Shown: positions 32,835-41,530, numbered from the stretch's first letter. The stretch is 55,463 nt of DNA from Ruminococcus turbiniformis (GCF_020687545.1 NZ_JAJEQX010000028.1:1-55463); one strand, 5' to 3'. The notes: generated by a model not told the origin, from the sequence alone. Made by a program: numbers and translations.

Positions 32835-34126
32835 CGGATTTCTTCTCCTTTCCGCATTGCTGCGAAATCGTCTCCCCCTATGGCAGCCTCCTGCCGGGAT
32901 GTCCCAAACAATCCAGCATCCTCCAACTTTGTCATATTTCCATTAATCAAATACAAATCTCCTCCTTGCTCCGCCGGAATCCGGTCCAGATTTTCCAATT
33001 CCCGGATGTCATTGGCACTCATCCATCCATTCTGTCTTGCCGTGGCATATCCATTCATCCGGCTCTGGTAGTCCCCGCGAAGCAGGCCGTCCACGTTGAA
33101 CTTGATGAAATACTGCTTTTTCTCCTCCCTGGACAGTAAAGAGCGCACCATGGACTGTTCCCATCGGGACACCCAGGGATCCAGTGTATATTTCACAAAT
33201 TCCATAGACTGCTGCTCGATATTATTAAATGAGGATTTTTCCAGATCCCCAATCATGTGAGGCGGCACCCGGAAGATCCGGGCAATTTCATCCATCTGAA
33301 ACTTTCTTGTTTCCAAAAACTGTGCCTGCTCCGGCGAAATGGAAATCGGGGTATATTTCATTCCTTCTTCCAGTACCGCCACCTTATTGGCGTTACCGGA
33401 GCCCCCAAATGTCCTCTGCCAGCTTTCCCGCACCCGGCTTGGATCCTTAATGGTTCCAGGATGTTCCAACACCCCAGACGGTGCTGCGCCATTGGCAAAA
33501 AATTTCGCCCCATATTCCTCACAGGCCATGGCCATGCCAATCGCATTCTTTGCCATAGCGATAGGCGAATATCCCACAAGCCCGTCAAACCCCAGCCCCG
33601 GAATATGCAGCACCTCGTAAGGAGAAAGCCGCACAACAGAACCTTTCATGGTCGGCGCGTCATCAGAACTCAACGTGTACTCATAATACAGCTGCCCTTT
33701 CTCATCCCGATCCACATACATCCGGTCTGCCATCAGCGGGTACAGGGCGATCACCTCGCCCCTCCCGTTCCGGATGATCTGGGCATAAGCATTGCCCCAC
33801 AAAAGCAGGTGCGTCATCAGCGTCTCCCGGAATACGAAAGAAGTCATCTCCGGGTTCGGCTCGTCATGAAGCAGGAAATAGAGGGGATGGTTTACCGCCT
33901 TCTCTTTCCCGCCGTCATCCGTATACCGGTAAAACTGCAGGGGCAGGCTGGCCACTGCCTCCGACAGGATCCTTACACAGGAATACACCGCTGTCATCTG
34001 CATGGCCGTCCGCTCATTCACCCGCTTTCCGGAGGTACTTCCTCCCATAAAGAAACTATAACTGCTGCCGGATGTCCGGTCAGATGGCTTATCCCTTGAC
34101 CGGAATAAGCTTGATAAGATTCCCAT
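32831..34126 (-). CDS. Portal protein, HK97 family
   Basis: A 431-residue portal: YSCVRILSEAVASLPLQFYR, NAYAQIIRNGRGEVIALYPL, VLHIPGLGFDGLVGYSPIAM, FRVPPHMIGDLEKSSFNNIE, all typical of Phage_portal. It forms the dodecameric ring at the head vertex. Two ATGs compete: 34135 is too near AAAGGGG, so 34126 is chosen. Confidence 0.93.
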   Translation of the reverse strand: MGILSSLFRSRDKPSDRTSGSSYSFFMGGSTSGKRVNERTAMQMTAVYSCVRILSEAVASLPLQFYRYTDDGGKEKAVNHPLYFLLHDEPNPEMTSFVFRETLMTHLLLWGNAYAQIIRNGRGEVIALYPLMADRMYVDRDEKGQLYYEYTLSSDDAPTMKGSVVRLSPYEVLHIPGLGFDGLVGYSPIAMAKNAIGMAMACEEYGAKFFANGAAPSGVLEHPGTIKDPSRVRESWQRTFGGSGNANKVAVLEEGMKYTPISISPEQAQFLETRKFQMDEIARIFRVPPHMIGDLEKSSFNNIEQQSMEFVKYTLDPWVSRWEQSMVRSLLSREEKKQYFIKFNVDGLLRGDYQSRMNGYATARQNGWMSANDIRELENLDRIPAEQGGDLYLINGNMTKLEDAGLFGTSRQEAAIGGDDFAAMRKGEEIR

Positions 34127-34143
34127 AACACTCATACCCCTTT

Positions 34144-35733
34144 CTAAATAAAGAGAATGCCTCTTGTATCATAAACGCTGCTTGGCGGCGAACTACGAAT
34201 ACAGCGATCCAGCCCCATAATTAACGCCACAATCCCATCGATTTTTTCCACAGATTTTTCTTTATCCGGCTTAATATTGCCCGCAGGATCCTGCCGCATC
34301 ACCACATTCTGGGCCATCCATTTGAGAACCGGATTACCGCCGTGGATGATATTTCCTTCCATCAGCAGCTTGTACAGTTCTTTCGATGGTGGGGACATAT
34401 CTTTAAATCCCTGTCCAAAGGGAACCATGGTAAAGCCCATATCCTCTAAATTCTGCACCATCTGTGTGGCATTCCAGCGGTCATAAGCAATTTCAATGAT
34501 GTGATACTTTTCTCCCAGCTGCTCGATGAACCGCTCAATAAAACCGTAATGAATCACATTTCCTTCTGTAGTAAGGATATAACCTTGCCGCTCCCATACA
34601 TCGTAAAGAACATGATCCCTACGGCAGCGAAGTTCCAGTGTTTCCTCCGGCAGCCAGAAAAAAGGGAGAACGATGTATTTCTCCCCATCCGTCCTCGGAG
34701 GAAACACTAGCACCAACGCTGTAATATCTGAGGTAGAAGAAAGGTCAAGTCCGGCATAGCAGTCCCGGCCCAGAAGGGAAGTATAATCAATCTTCTGATT
34801 TCCCCTGTCATAAATATGCTCCGGTATCCACGCCACCGCTGAGTTTGTCCAGATATTCAGGCGCAGCTGTTTAAATACATTCTCCTCTGCCGGATTATCC
34901 AAAGCCTCCCGGTAGGCGTCCCGGACACGGTCGATACTGATGGTGTATCCCAGAGACGGATTCGCTTTATACCAGTTTTTCTCATCGTTCCAGTCATCCT
35001 CATCACTCAGGCCGTAGATCACCGGGTAAAAAGAAGGATCCGATTTCCGGCCATTCATGATATCCAGCGCCTTGGTATGCAGTTCATAGCAGATGCTCTC
35101 CTTATCCGTACCAGCCGTAGTAATGATAAAAAACAGTGGCTGCTCACGGGCATCACCTGAACCTTTGGTCATGACGTCATAGAGTTTCCGGTTCGGCTGG
35201 GCATGGATCTCATCAAAAACCAGCCCGGAAATATTCAGGCCATGTTTTGTTCCTGTTTCAGCGGAAAGCACCTGATAAAACCCGGCATTCCGGTAGTTGA
35301 CGATCCGCTTTGTAGCGGCAGCAATCTTTGACCGTTTTAACAGTGCCGGGCATTTCTCTACCATTCTTTTAGCCACATCAAAAACGATAGATGCCTGACT
35401 CCGGTCATTGGCGCAGCCATATACCTCCGCACTTGCCTCCCCATCCCCATAGAGAAGATACAGTGCGATGGCCGCTGCCAGTTCTGACTTCCCGTTCTTC
35501 TTTGGTATCTCTATATAGGCACTCCGGAATTGACGCTTTCCATCGGCTTTTACGATTCCAAAAAGATCCCGGACAATCTGCTCCTGCCATGGGAGCAGAA
35601 GAAATGGTTTCCCATCCCATTTTCCTTTTGTGTGTTTCAGGTTCTGGATAAAAGCAACCGCATGATCCGCCCGCTTCGCATCGTAATGGGAAGTTGGGAG
35701 CATGAAGGGAGAAGGTGTGTATTGAAAATCCAT
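34144..35733 (-). CDS. terL: Terminase large subunit
   Basis: A 529-residue packaging motor of the Terminase_1 family. ATPase Walker A-like IPKKNGKSELAAAIALYLL, Walker B VFDEIHAQPNRKL, then a nuclease domain with GLDLSSTSDITALVLVFP and a late IDGIVALIMGLDR. The ATG at 35733 overlaps the TerS stop (TGATG) and fits GGAGG at 9 bases. Confidence 0.95.
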   Translation of the reverse strand: MDFQYTPSPFMLPTSHYDAKRADHAVAFIQNLKHTKGKWDGKPFLLLPWQEQIVRDLFGIVKADGKRQFRSAYIEIPKKNGKSELAAAIALYLLYGDGEASAEVYGCANDRSQASIVFDVAKRMVEKCPALLKRSKIAAATKRIVNYRNAGFYQVLSAETGTKHGLNISGLVFDEIHAQPNRKLYDVMTKGSGDAREQPLFFIITTAGTDKESICYELHTKALDIMNGRKSDPSFYPVIYGLSDEDDWNDEKNWYKANPSLGYTISIDRVRDAYREALDNPAEENVFKQLRLNIWTNSAVAWIPEHIYDRGNQKIDYTSLLGRDCYAGLDLSSTSDITALVLVFPPRTDGEKYIVLPFFWLPEETLELRCRRDHVLYDVWERQGYILTTEGNVIHYGFIERFIEQLGEKYHIIEIAYDRWNATQMVQNLEDMGFTMVPFGQGFKDMSPPSKELYKLLMEGNIIHGGNPVLKWMAQNVVMRQDPAGNIKPDKEKSVEKIDGIVALIMGLDRCIRSSPPSSVYDTRGILFI

Positions 35734-36206
35734 CAACATCCGCCTCCTTCCAGCAATTTCTCCATTTCATCTTCCTCATCGCTGTTCTCTCCGCCAACGA
35801 TCCTGCTCCGGGCCGATGGCGTCAGACCGAACTGCTCACAAAATTTCAGCATAATCTTCATATTGGTCTGGGCGATGGATACCTGCGGCACCTGCTGCAG
35901 ATAGCCATTTGGCGTCCGCACCATAGAGCCGTGCTGCGTCAGGAATTCCTCCGCTTCCTTCCAACGGGCATATGCCTGACAGTATCCGGCAAAGGCCGCC
36001 ATGTCCATTTCTGTCAGAAGTCCCATCTGTTCCAACACTTTCGCCATACGCTTCCACTCTTTTTTTGCCTCATCTTCCAGCCAGGAAGGGCAGCGTGGAG
36101 CCTTCTTCTCTGGCCTTGGTTCTTTTGTATTTAAAGGCCGACCGCCCGGATTCCCCTCCAGCATCTTTAGTGCAGTCGGCTTCGGTTTCCTGCCTCTCTG
36201 CGCCAT
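35733..36206 (-). CDS. terS: Terminase small subunit, P27 family
   Basis: A 157-residue DNA-recognition subunit. N-terminal RGRKPKPTALKMLEGNPGGR is the P27 signature, followed by APRCPSWLEDEAKKEW and FAGYCQAYARWKEAEEFL. A Glu-rich C-terminus binds the large subunit. The ATG at 36206 follows GGAGGTGGGAGC; the frame upstream is not used. Confidence 0.92.
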   Translation of the reverse strand: MAQRGRKPKPTALKMLEGNPGGRPLNTKEPRPEKKAPRCPSWLEDEAKKEWKRMAKVLEQMGLLTEMDMAAFAGYCQAYARWKEAEEFLTQHGSMVRTPNGYLQQVPQVSIAQTNMKIMLKFCEQFGLTPSARSRIVGGENSDEEDEMEKLLEGGGC

Positions 36207-36239
36207 CGCTCCCACCTCCTCTCTGGTCCGATAGGCAAT

Positions 36240-36262
36240 AAAAAAAGCCGCCATGTAGCGAC
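36240..36262 (-). terminator. Terminator before the packaging genes
   Basis: On the minus strand GTCGC (36262-36258) pairs with GCGGC (36251-36247, one G-T pair), followed by seven T (36246-36240). The gap 36207-36337 also has a GAAGCC/GGCTTC hairpin. Together they could separate the accessory operon from the late packaging operon, whose promoter would then lie near 36210-36240. Confidence 0.5.
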
Positions 36263-36337
36263 CTCATCAAAATATATAACAAGAGACAGAAGCCTCTCGG
36301 CTTCCGTACTCCATAATTTTTTATAAAAAATTTCTTA

Positions 36338-36544
36338 TCATAAATTTCTTCTTTGGCGATGGATAATCGCAAGAATTACTTCCTGCTCCTCCTGATCAAC
36401 ATCCATACTTTCCAACGCTTCTCTTGTTCCACAATCCGGACAGATCGGCGTTTGATTATCTATTCTGGAAAGAGCAGGAGCCTCGTAGTATGCCTGTCCG
36501 CATCGTGGGCAGATTTTAATCTGGGTAATACTTATTTCTTTCAT
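36338..36544 (-). CDS. Small zinc-ribbon phage protein
   Basis: A 68-residue protein with CPRCG and CPDCG pairs (KICPRCGQAYYEAPA, PICPDCGTREALES), a zinc ribbon of the kind common before phage packaging genes. RBS TAAGGAGTTCGTC. Confidence 0.8.
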   Translation of the reverse strand: MKEISITQIKICPRCGQAYYEAPALSRIDNQTPICPDCGTREALESMDVDQEEQEVILAIIHRQRRNL

Positions 36545-36559
36545 GACGAACTCCTTATA

Positions 36560-36760
36560 TCACACTACATAATCCCACACTTTTTCTCCTGCCAGTTTCC
36601 GATATGTATTTCCATTTGGCAGATCTGTAGTACAACGGCAAACCTGCCGATTGAAATATCTCTTATTCTTTTTTATTGAAAACTTTAATTCTCCCCTTAA
36701 ACTGTAAGGCCCCCTGCCTCTGCGCCAGCTTTGCTTTGCCCATCTTTTTGAACCGATCAT
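36560..36760 (-). CDS. Small basic phage protein
   Basis: A 66-residue basic protein (WAKQSWRRGRG start; KNKRYFNRQVCRCTTDLPNG) of unknown function, frequent near amidoligase genes in related elements as I recall. It overlaps the gamma-glutamylcyclotransferase-like gene by 4 bases. Confidence 0.65.
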   Translation of the reverse strand: MIGSKRWAKQSWRRGRGPYSLRGELKFSIKKNKRYFNRQVCRCTTDLPNGNTYRKLAGEKVWDYVV

Positions 36761-37221
36761 CTTTCCACCTCCCTGCTCCTGTCATAGGCCTCATGCAAAA
36801 ATTTAGGATCAAACCCAAAACTTTTATAGCCACTTAAGCATGTTTGCATATAAAAATTACTCGGCACGCCTAATACTCTATCCTCATGCATGATGTACAC
36901 GAATGTATTCCGCGGCCGGATTTTTCCGCTTCGGATTCCCTTGATCGGAAGGAGCATTTCTTTCTTGTAATAAAAAGTAGGAAATCCCTCATAGCGATCC
37001 AGCGCCTGCTCATCCTCGGCACTTACTTCCCACGCTGCAACCGGAACCCAGCTGCCTTTCTTTGGCTCAATCGTCAGATAAGATCCGGTCTTACTTCCTT
37101 TAAAAATCAATTCATAATCCGGGATCTCAGAAGTCCCGATGATCCGTGCAGAAGGGCAGCGCATCCTCATCTGCCGGATGTTTAAGTTGCTGCCATAAGC
37201 AATGTAGTATCTTTTTTTCAT
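36757..37221 (-). CDS. Gamma-glutamylcyclotransferase (AIG2-like)
   Basis: A 154-residue protein of the GGCT/AIG2 fold: YYIAYGSNLNIRQMRMRCPS with the YGSNL motif, VAAWEVSAEDEQALDRYEGF with the conserved acidic residue, and FVYIMHEDRVLGVPSNFYMQ. Such enzymes cyclise or cleave gamma-glutamyl amines. It lies directly downstream of the amidoligase, a pairing known from phage and mobile-element operons that makes or removes isopeptide or amide modifications. The ATG at 37221 is preferred to 37233 because of its distance to the AAAGG site. Confidence 0.88.
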   Translation of the reverse strand: MKKRYYIAYGSNLNIRQMRMRCPSARIIGTSEIPDYELIFKGSKTGSYLTIEPKKGSWVPVAAWEVSAEDEQALDRYEGFPTFYYKKEMLLPIKGIRSGKIRPRNTFVYIMHEDRVLGVPSNFYMQTCLSGYKSFGFDPKFLHEAYDRSREVER

Positions 37222-37240
37222 TTTAGTATCCATCCTTTCC

Positions 37241-37293
37241 GAAGGGATTACCCTTCTACCACCTTAAGACCGCCGAAGCGGTTCATAAGGTGG
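37241..37293 (-). repeat. Two stem-loops between amidoligase and GGCT genes
   Basis: The minus strand has CCACCTTA (37293-37286) pairing with TAAGGTGG (37266-37259) with an inner ACCGC/GCGGT stem, then GAAGGG (37256-37251) pairing with CCCTTC (37246-37241). They fill most of the 88-base gap. Because no T-run follows, they look like RNA processing or stabilising structures rather than a terminator. Confidence 0.5.
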
Positions 37294-37309
37294 CAGGAGG
37301 CTAATTCCT

Positions 37310-38260
37310 TCAAGCAGCTTCCCGTCCGTGTCTAAAGGCTGTATCTCCTGCCAGTCTCTTCGTCAGGATTTCCCTGGCAGTTTTGAATTCATCCCCGATA
37401 AATCCCAGCCGGAGGAGCCAAGTCCGCATGGCGTATTTTGGATTTTCATTCTGCTGTGGTTTCGGGCTGGCTGTTTTTAAAGTCTTAGCCATCTGGCTCA
37501 GTGCAAGGCAAAGCTGAATGTAACTCTTAAGCTGTCCTGCGTGAAGCCCGCCCCTGCGTTCTCCTGTGGGCTCATCGAACTGGAAAAGCCGGAATTCGAC
37601 CGTCCCTTTTGTAAATGTTGCATGGTAGTTTAGCATATGGTAACGGCTGTCATTGTAGTGGTGGCTCCTGCTGCAGTTTGCATCGTGGCTACTGTACCAA
37701 ATATCGGCAAGCTGTGTCATCGTAGTTGGCTTTCTGCGGTTGACCTGTTCCAGAAACCGTGGATCAACCGTCCGGCAGTAGCGTCTCATCCTGCCATGAT
37801 CAAGATTCAAAGCATCTGCAATCAGGCTTTCGTGGCTGGCCATGATGTTTGCCAGGTTGCGGAGCGTCTGCGGTGTATGGCCTTTGGCTCCGATATGGAT
37901 GTGAACACCGCATCCTCTGGTGGCATCGCTCTTTGCTCCTGCGTGGCGCAGCTGCCGGATCAGTTCCTGTAAAGTTTCTATATCCGAGTAGGTCAAAATC
38001 GGAGTAACCATTTCGCATTTTTCGCTATCCAGTCCTGCAATGCTGACGTCCTTCTGAAATTTCCATTCCCGGCCCTGTGCATCCCATGCTGACCATGTGC
38101 TGTATCCGTTGCGGCTTGCAGTGTTCTCATAACGATGGGTTCCAAAGTATCTGGCTGCCACTCTTGCAGCTTTCTCTCTGGTAATGTTGTTCATTTCCAC
38201 CTCAACTCCGATGGTCTGTTTCTTCATTTCCTCAATCTGTCTTGCAACTTTCTCATTCAT
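37310..38260 (-). CDS. Amidoligase family enzyme
   Basis: A 316-residue protein of the amidoligase_2 family (glutamine synthetase-like fold): QTIGVEVEMNNITREKAARV, DVSIAGLDSEKCEMVTPILT (acidic strand), CGVHIHIGAKGHTPQTLRNL (His motif), and GTVEFRLFQFDEPTGERRGG (Arg/Glu motif). It is predicted to join an amino group to a carboxylate using ATP. The ATG at 38260 follows GGAGGATTTTATA. Upstream lies a shared element (38296-38341). With the GGCT downstream it may make and unmake a gamma-glutamyl modification; the target is unknown. Confidence 0.9.
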   Translation of the reverse strand: MNEKVARQIEEMKKQTIGVEVEMNNITREKAARVAARYFGTHRYENTASRNGYSTWSAWDAQGREWKFQKDVSIAGLDSEKCEMVTPILTYSDIETLQELIRQLRHAGAKSDATRGCGVHIHIGAKGHTPQTLRNLANIMASHESLIADALNLDHGRMRRYCRTVDPRFLEQVNRRKPTTMTQLADIWYSSHDANCSRSHHYNDSRYHMLNYHATFTKGTVEFRLFQFDEPTGERRGGLHAGQLKSYIQLCLALSQMAKTLKTASPKPQQNENPKYAMRTWLLRLGFIGDEFKTAREILTKRLAGDTAFRHGREAA

Positions 38261-38295
38261 TATAAAATCCTCCATTTCGTTTTGTGTGTTTTCCC

Positions 38296-38341
38296 TTTTG
38301 GTAGTACACATATTCGCTCTGAAGGCCGATAATAGCAAGTC
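38296..38341 (-). promoter_or_regulatory. Shared upstream element, copy B (amidoligase operon)
   Basis: The minus strand reads TTGACTTGCTATTATCGGCC then TTCAGAGCGAATATGTGTAC and CTACCAAAAGG. It matches copy A (39693-39737) over most positions and copy C (16862-16905) in the core. It lies 36 bases before the amidoligase start. Likely a promoter; the exact -10 is uncertain. Confidence 0.6.
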
Positions 38342-38413
38342 AATTCTGAGGCATATATTGCACAATCTTCAGCGAAAAAATTTGTGTGTTTTTACAGTTG
38401 CTTACGGATGCAA

Positions 38414-38863
38414 TCAACAATCTCTTCCTTTGGAAACTTCATTTTCGTCTTCATCTTTCTCCAGTTCCTCCAACATTCTTTCGCATTCCTGATATAACTT
38501 CTGTAGCCTTGGTATCAGTTCCCGTTCTTTAGGGGTAAGCTCCACAATATTGATAGGAATGGACAACACACGTTTTGTCTGCAGGAGAACAGACTGGATA
38601 CCAGCCATCTTTTTCATAGGAATTTCTATATCTTCATGAAAGTTTATTCCCGCCTGGTAGTTTCCCCGATCCACACGTACCAAGATGTCTTGCTGGGTTG
38701 CCGTATAAACAGCGCTGCTGATATGAGTACGGTCAACTATTGTAATATTATTTTTCTTCAAATAATCCCGGAACTCATGGACGGAATGCGGTTGAAAATC
38801 ACTCCAAAATTCAAGCAGAAGTTTTTTTGCCTGTGCCGTTTTCGATAAGGTATCTTCCATCAT
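38414..38863 (-). CDS. Conserved phage protein, possible winged-helix
   Basis: A 149-residue protein with an N-terminal part (LLLEFWSDFQPHSVHEFRDY, ITIVDRTHISSAVYTATQQD, RVDRGNYQAG) that looks like a winged-helix domain and a C-terminal coiled coil with Glu. Function is unknown; it could be a regulator or plug into the neighbouring 271-aa gene with which it overlaps by 4 bases. Confidence 0.65.
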   Translation of the reverse strand: MMEDTLSKTAQAKKLLLEFWSDFQPHSVHEFRDYLKKNNITIVDRTHISSAVYTATQQDILVRVDRGNYQAGINFHEDIEIPMKKMAGIQSVLLQTKRVLSIPINIVELTPKERELIPRLQKLYQECERMLEELEKDEDENEVSKGRDC

Positions 38864-39675
38864 GCATTCCCTCCGAGCGTTTCACTTTCCTGATTGTTCA
38901 TTTGCGCTGCTTTCACAGCGGCACGCCTTTCCTTCTGGATAATGCTGAATTTTTCCGCCTCCTCTTTTGTCCGGAAAGCCGTGTGTCCTTTCAAACCAGC
39001 CAGCAGAGCCTTCCTTGACTCCTTATTCGCCGTACCAGCCAGGCCAAGCTGTACCAGCCAGATACGAAGATAATATTTTTCATTCTCTTCCACCACCGGA
39101 GTGGCGCTGACTCTCTTGGCTTCCTTCGCTTTTGTGACAATCTTTGCCGCCAATTCGGAATATGCTTTATTTTTCGCACTGTCAGGCGAAAGGGGGAAAG
39201 TAAAGATCACTTTGCCTTCTTCCACCGAAAGCCCCTTCAGGGCCGCCGTATCCGTTGACAGAATGGTCTGTAAATTCTCCCCGGCATTCTCCTCCGAAAG
39301 CTGCTCCAGCTTTTCCAACAGGGAATCGCTAACCGCAAAGGTCTCATACCTTGTGATCCGGTTGAGCAAATAAGCCCGTGCATGGATCATAAAAAGTAAG
39401 TTTTGCAAAAATTTCCCCTCTCCGGTATCTGCCGGGATCTCAATTTTCACTTCATCCACAGGGTCTTCCAGATAGCCTTTCTCCTGCAAAAACTGTGTCA
39501 GAAAATCTTCTCCTTCCTCTGTCTCGCTTGTGATCACGCCGTCCCGGTCAATGGTAAGGCGGCCCACTGTGTAGGAAAAGGTGGGAGGCCCCACATAGTG
39601 CAGTTCTTCTCCTGTAAATTCTGCGATGTCCTGCACCATCTTTCTCCGGTTGTCTGTTTTGGTTTCAATCCTCAT
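38860..39675 (-). CDS. Conserved phage protein, often labelled 'virulence protein'
   Basis: A 271-residue protein of unknown function (TGEELHYVGPPTFSYTVGRL, GEGKFLQNLLFMIHARAYLL, and a C-terminal segment LAGLKGHTAFRTKEEAEKF that resembles the end of the neighbouring amidoligase gene, LAGDTAFRHGREAA). In databases similar proteins carry vague names; I know of no demonstrated role. The shared element lies 18 bases upstream, so it probably heads an operon. Confidence 0.65.
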   Translation of the reverse strand: MRIETKTDNRRKMVQDIAEFTGEELHYVGPPTFSYTVGRLTIDRDGVITSETEEGEDFLTQFLQEKGYLEDPVDEVKIEIPADTGEGKFLQNLLFMIHARAYLLNRITRYETFAVSDSLLEKLEQLSEENAGENLQTILSTDTAALKGLSVEEGKVIFTFPLSPDSAKNKAYSELAAKIVTKAKEAKRVSATPVVEENEKYYLRIWLVQLGLAGTANKESRKALLAGLKGHTAFRTKEEAEKFSIIQKERRAAVKAAQMNNQESETLGGNA

Positions 39676-39692
39676 TGATTTTGCCTCCTTCG

Positions 39693-39737
39693 TTTTGGTA
39701 GTACATTAATCACTCTAAAAGGCAAAAATAGCAAGTC
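39693..39737 (-). promoter_or_regulatory. Shared upstream element, copy A (271-aa gene)
   Basis: The minus strand reads GACTTGCTATTTTTGCCTTT then TAGAGTGATTAATGTACTAC and CAAAACG, directly before a GAAGGAGG site. It is nearly the same as copy B and close to copy C. Probable promoter or binding site for a common regulator. Confidence 0.6.
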
Positions 39738-39760
39738 CTATTTTCCATTTTACGAAGATA

Positions 39761-41020
39761 TTAAAACAGAGGGATTTCTTCCTCGTCTTTAGAAAGCTGT
39801 GAATAGGGGATCTTCTCACCATCTCGGAGAACAGATACCTGATCACCAGACTCTGTTTTCTCTACATATCTCTTCACAATCACATCACAAAACTTTTCAT
39901 CCAGCTCTACCCCATAGCATATCCTCCCAGTTTCTTCGCAGGCGATCAGGGTAGAGCCAGATCCCAGAAATGGATCTAAAACGATGCAATTGCTCATACA
40001 GGAATTCTGGATCGGATAAGCCATCAGTGCCACTGGCTTCATGGTCGGATGCTCCTTGCTGGACTTCGGACGGTCATATTCCCAGATGGTGGTCTGCTTC
40101 CGGTCGGAGTACCACTGATGCTTCCCACCGACCTTCCAGCCAAACAGGCACGGCTCGTGCTGCCACTGGTATGGGGAACGTCCCAATACCAGAGCATTCT
40201 TCTTCCAGATACAGCAGCCGGACAGATAAAATCCGGCATCATGGAACGCTTGCCGGAAGATCAGTCCTTTGGAATCCGCATGGAACATATAGATGGATGC
40301 ATCATTTTCCATGTTCTGTTCCATATTTACAAATGCTGCAAACAGGAATTTATAGAAATCCTCATCCGGCATGTTGTCATTCTGGATCTTTCCAGCGGTT
40401 TCTTCTACATTTACATTGTAGGGCGGATCGGTAAGAACCAGATTGGCTCTCCGCCCTTCCATGAGTTTCGTGTATGTCTCTGGAAGCGTAGAATCTCCAC
40501 AGATCACACGGTGCCTGCCTAGGAACCAGATATCACCTTTCCGAGAGATCGGCGGATTTTTTAATTCTTCTTCTACATCGAAGTCATCTTCCTTAATGTC
40601 CTTGTTATGAACTTTAGAAAACAGCTGCTCGATCTCCGGAGCCTCAAAGCCCGTCAGGTCAGTATTGAAGTCCACGCTTTGCAGATCCACCAGCAAGTCT
40701 GCCAGCAGTTCCTCATTCCAAGCACCCGTAATCTTATTCAGGGCGATATTCAACGCTTTTACCTTATGCTCATCTTCAATATGAACCACAACGCACTGGA
40801 CTTCTGTATATCCCAAGTCTTTCAGCACCGTCAGACGCTGGTGTCCGCCGATCACGGTCATATCATAATTGACAATGATCGGCTCCACATAGCCAAATTC
40901 CAAAATAGAGTTTTTAATCTTCTCATATTCCTTATCCCCGGCTTTCAGTTTTTTACGGGGATTGTATGCCGCCGGACGCAAAGCGTCCACGGGCAAGGTT
41001 TTCCATTCCATCGCACTCAT
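39761..41020 (-). CDS. ParB-like domain fused to a DNA methyltransferase
   Basis: A 419-residue protein. The first 100 residues are ParB/Sulfiredoxin-like (VDALRPAAYNPRKKLK, VIGGHQRLTVLKDLGY). The rest is an N4/N6-type amino-methyltransferase with LTDPPYNVNVEET (catalytic DPPY), a central target region and LDPFLGSGSTLIACEETGR (AdoMet-binding FxGxG). No restriction enzyme is near, so the protein probably protects phage DNA or controls gene expression. It overlaps the neighbouring HTH gene by 4 bases. Confidence 0.93.
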   Translation of the reverse strand: MSAMEWKTLPVDALRPAAYNPRKKLKAGDKEYEKIKNSILEFGYVEPIIVNYDMTVIGGHQRLTVLKDLGYTEVQCVVVHIEDEHKVKALNIALNKITGAWNEELLADLLVDLQSVDFNTDLTGFEAPEIEQLFSKVHNKDIKEDDFDVEEELKNPPISRKGDIWFLGRHRVICGDSTLPETYTKLMEGRRANLVLTDPPYNVNVEETAGKIQNDNMPDEDFYKFLFAAFVNMEQNMENDASIYMFHADSKGLIFRQAFHDAGFYLSGCCIWKKNALVLGRSPYQWQHEPCLFGWKVGGKHQWYSDRKQTTIWEYDRPKSSKEHPTMKPVALMAYPIQNSCMSNCIVLDPFLGSGSTLIACEETGRICYGVELDEKFCDVIVKRYVEKTESGDQVSVLRDGEKIPYSQLSKDEEEIPLF

Positions 41021-41496
41021 GCCTGTACCTCCTTACGATCATCGGGGCCGACATAAGGCTCCCGTCCTTCTTCTTTCCTCCAGAACCGATCCCTCACATA
41101 ACATTCATGGGAGCAGTACCGGCGGTTCTTATTTCCATATGACCGGAATGTTTTCTCACAATAAGCGCAGGTTGCTTCATAAAAAGCGGTCTCTTTCCGC
41201 TTGATAGCTTCCGGATGGGCTGACCACCATTCCCGCCTGCATTTGTCTGAGCAGAACTTCCGTTTCCTTCCGGTGGAAGGCTGGATCAGTTCTTTGCCGC
41301 AGCAAAGACACGCCGTTCCGCTTTCCATCTGTTCTTTCATATTCAAAACAAGGGCAGAGGCGTATCCGTCCAGTCCGTGACTCTTACAATAATTCCGGAC
41401 AGTATCTCTGGAAAGTCCGACAGCGGAAGCAATGGATTTATATCCAGCGCCCCGAAGCCGTAATTCCCGTATCTGTTTTGCCTGAAAATCGGTCAT
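41017..41496 (-). CDS. Sigma-70-like HTH protein with zinc-binding cysteines
   Basis: A 159-residue protein: N-terminal helix-turn-helix (LRLRGAGYKSIASAVGLSRD, TVRNYCKSHGL), then CLCCGKELIQPSTGRKRKFC and CAYCEKTF with further Cys/His (RRYCSHECY) that form one or two zinc knuckles. Such phage proteins are usually annotated as sigma-70 domain proteins and probably regulate transcription or bind DNA. RBS AAAGGATG. Confidence 0.75.
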   Translation of the reverse strand: MTDFQAKQIRELRLRGAGYKSIASAVGLSRDTVRNYCKSHGLDGYASALVLNMKEQMESGTACLCCGKELIQPSTGRKRKFCSDKCRREWWSAHPEAIKRKETAFYEATCAYCEKTFRSYGNKNRRYCSHECYVRDRFWRKEEGREPYVGPDDRKEVQA

Positions 41497-41530
41497 TGCT
41501 TCACATCCTTTCGCTAAATGGTTTCAAAAG

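Noticed and set aside
33257..34099. Plus-strand open frame of 280 codons
   Set aside because: It is antisense to the portal gene, with no start signal and no known domain.
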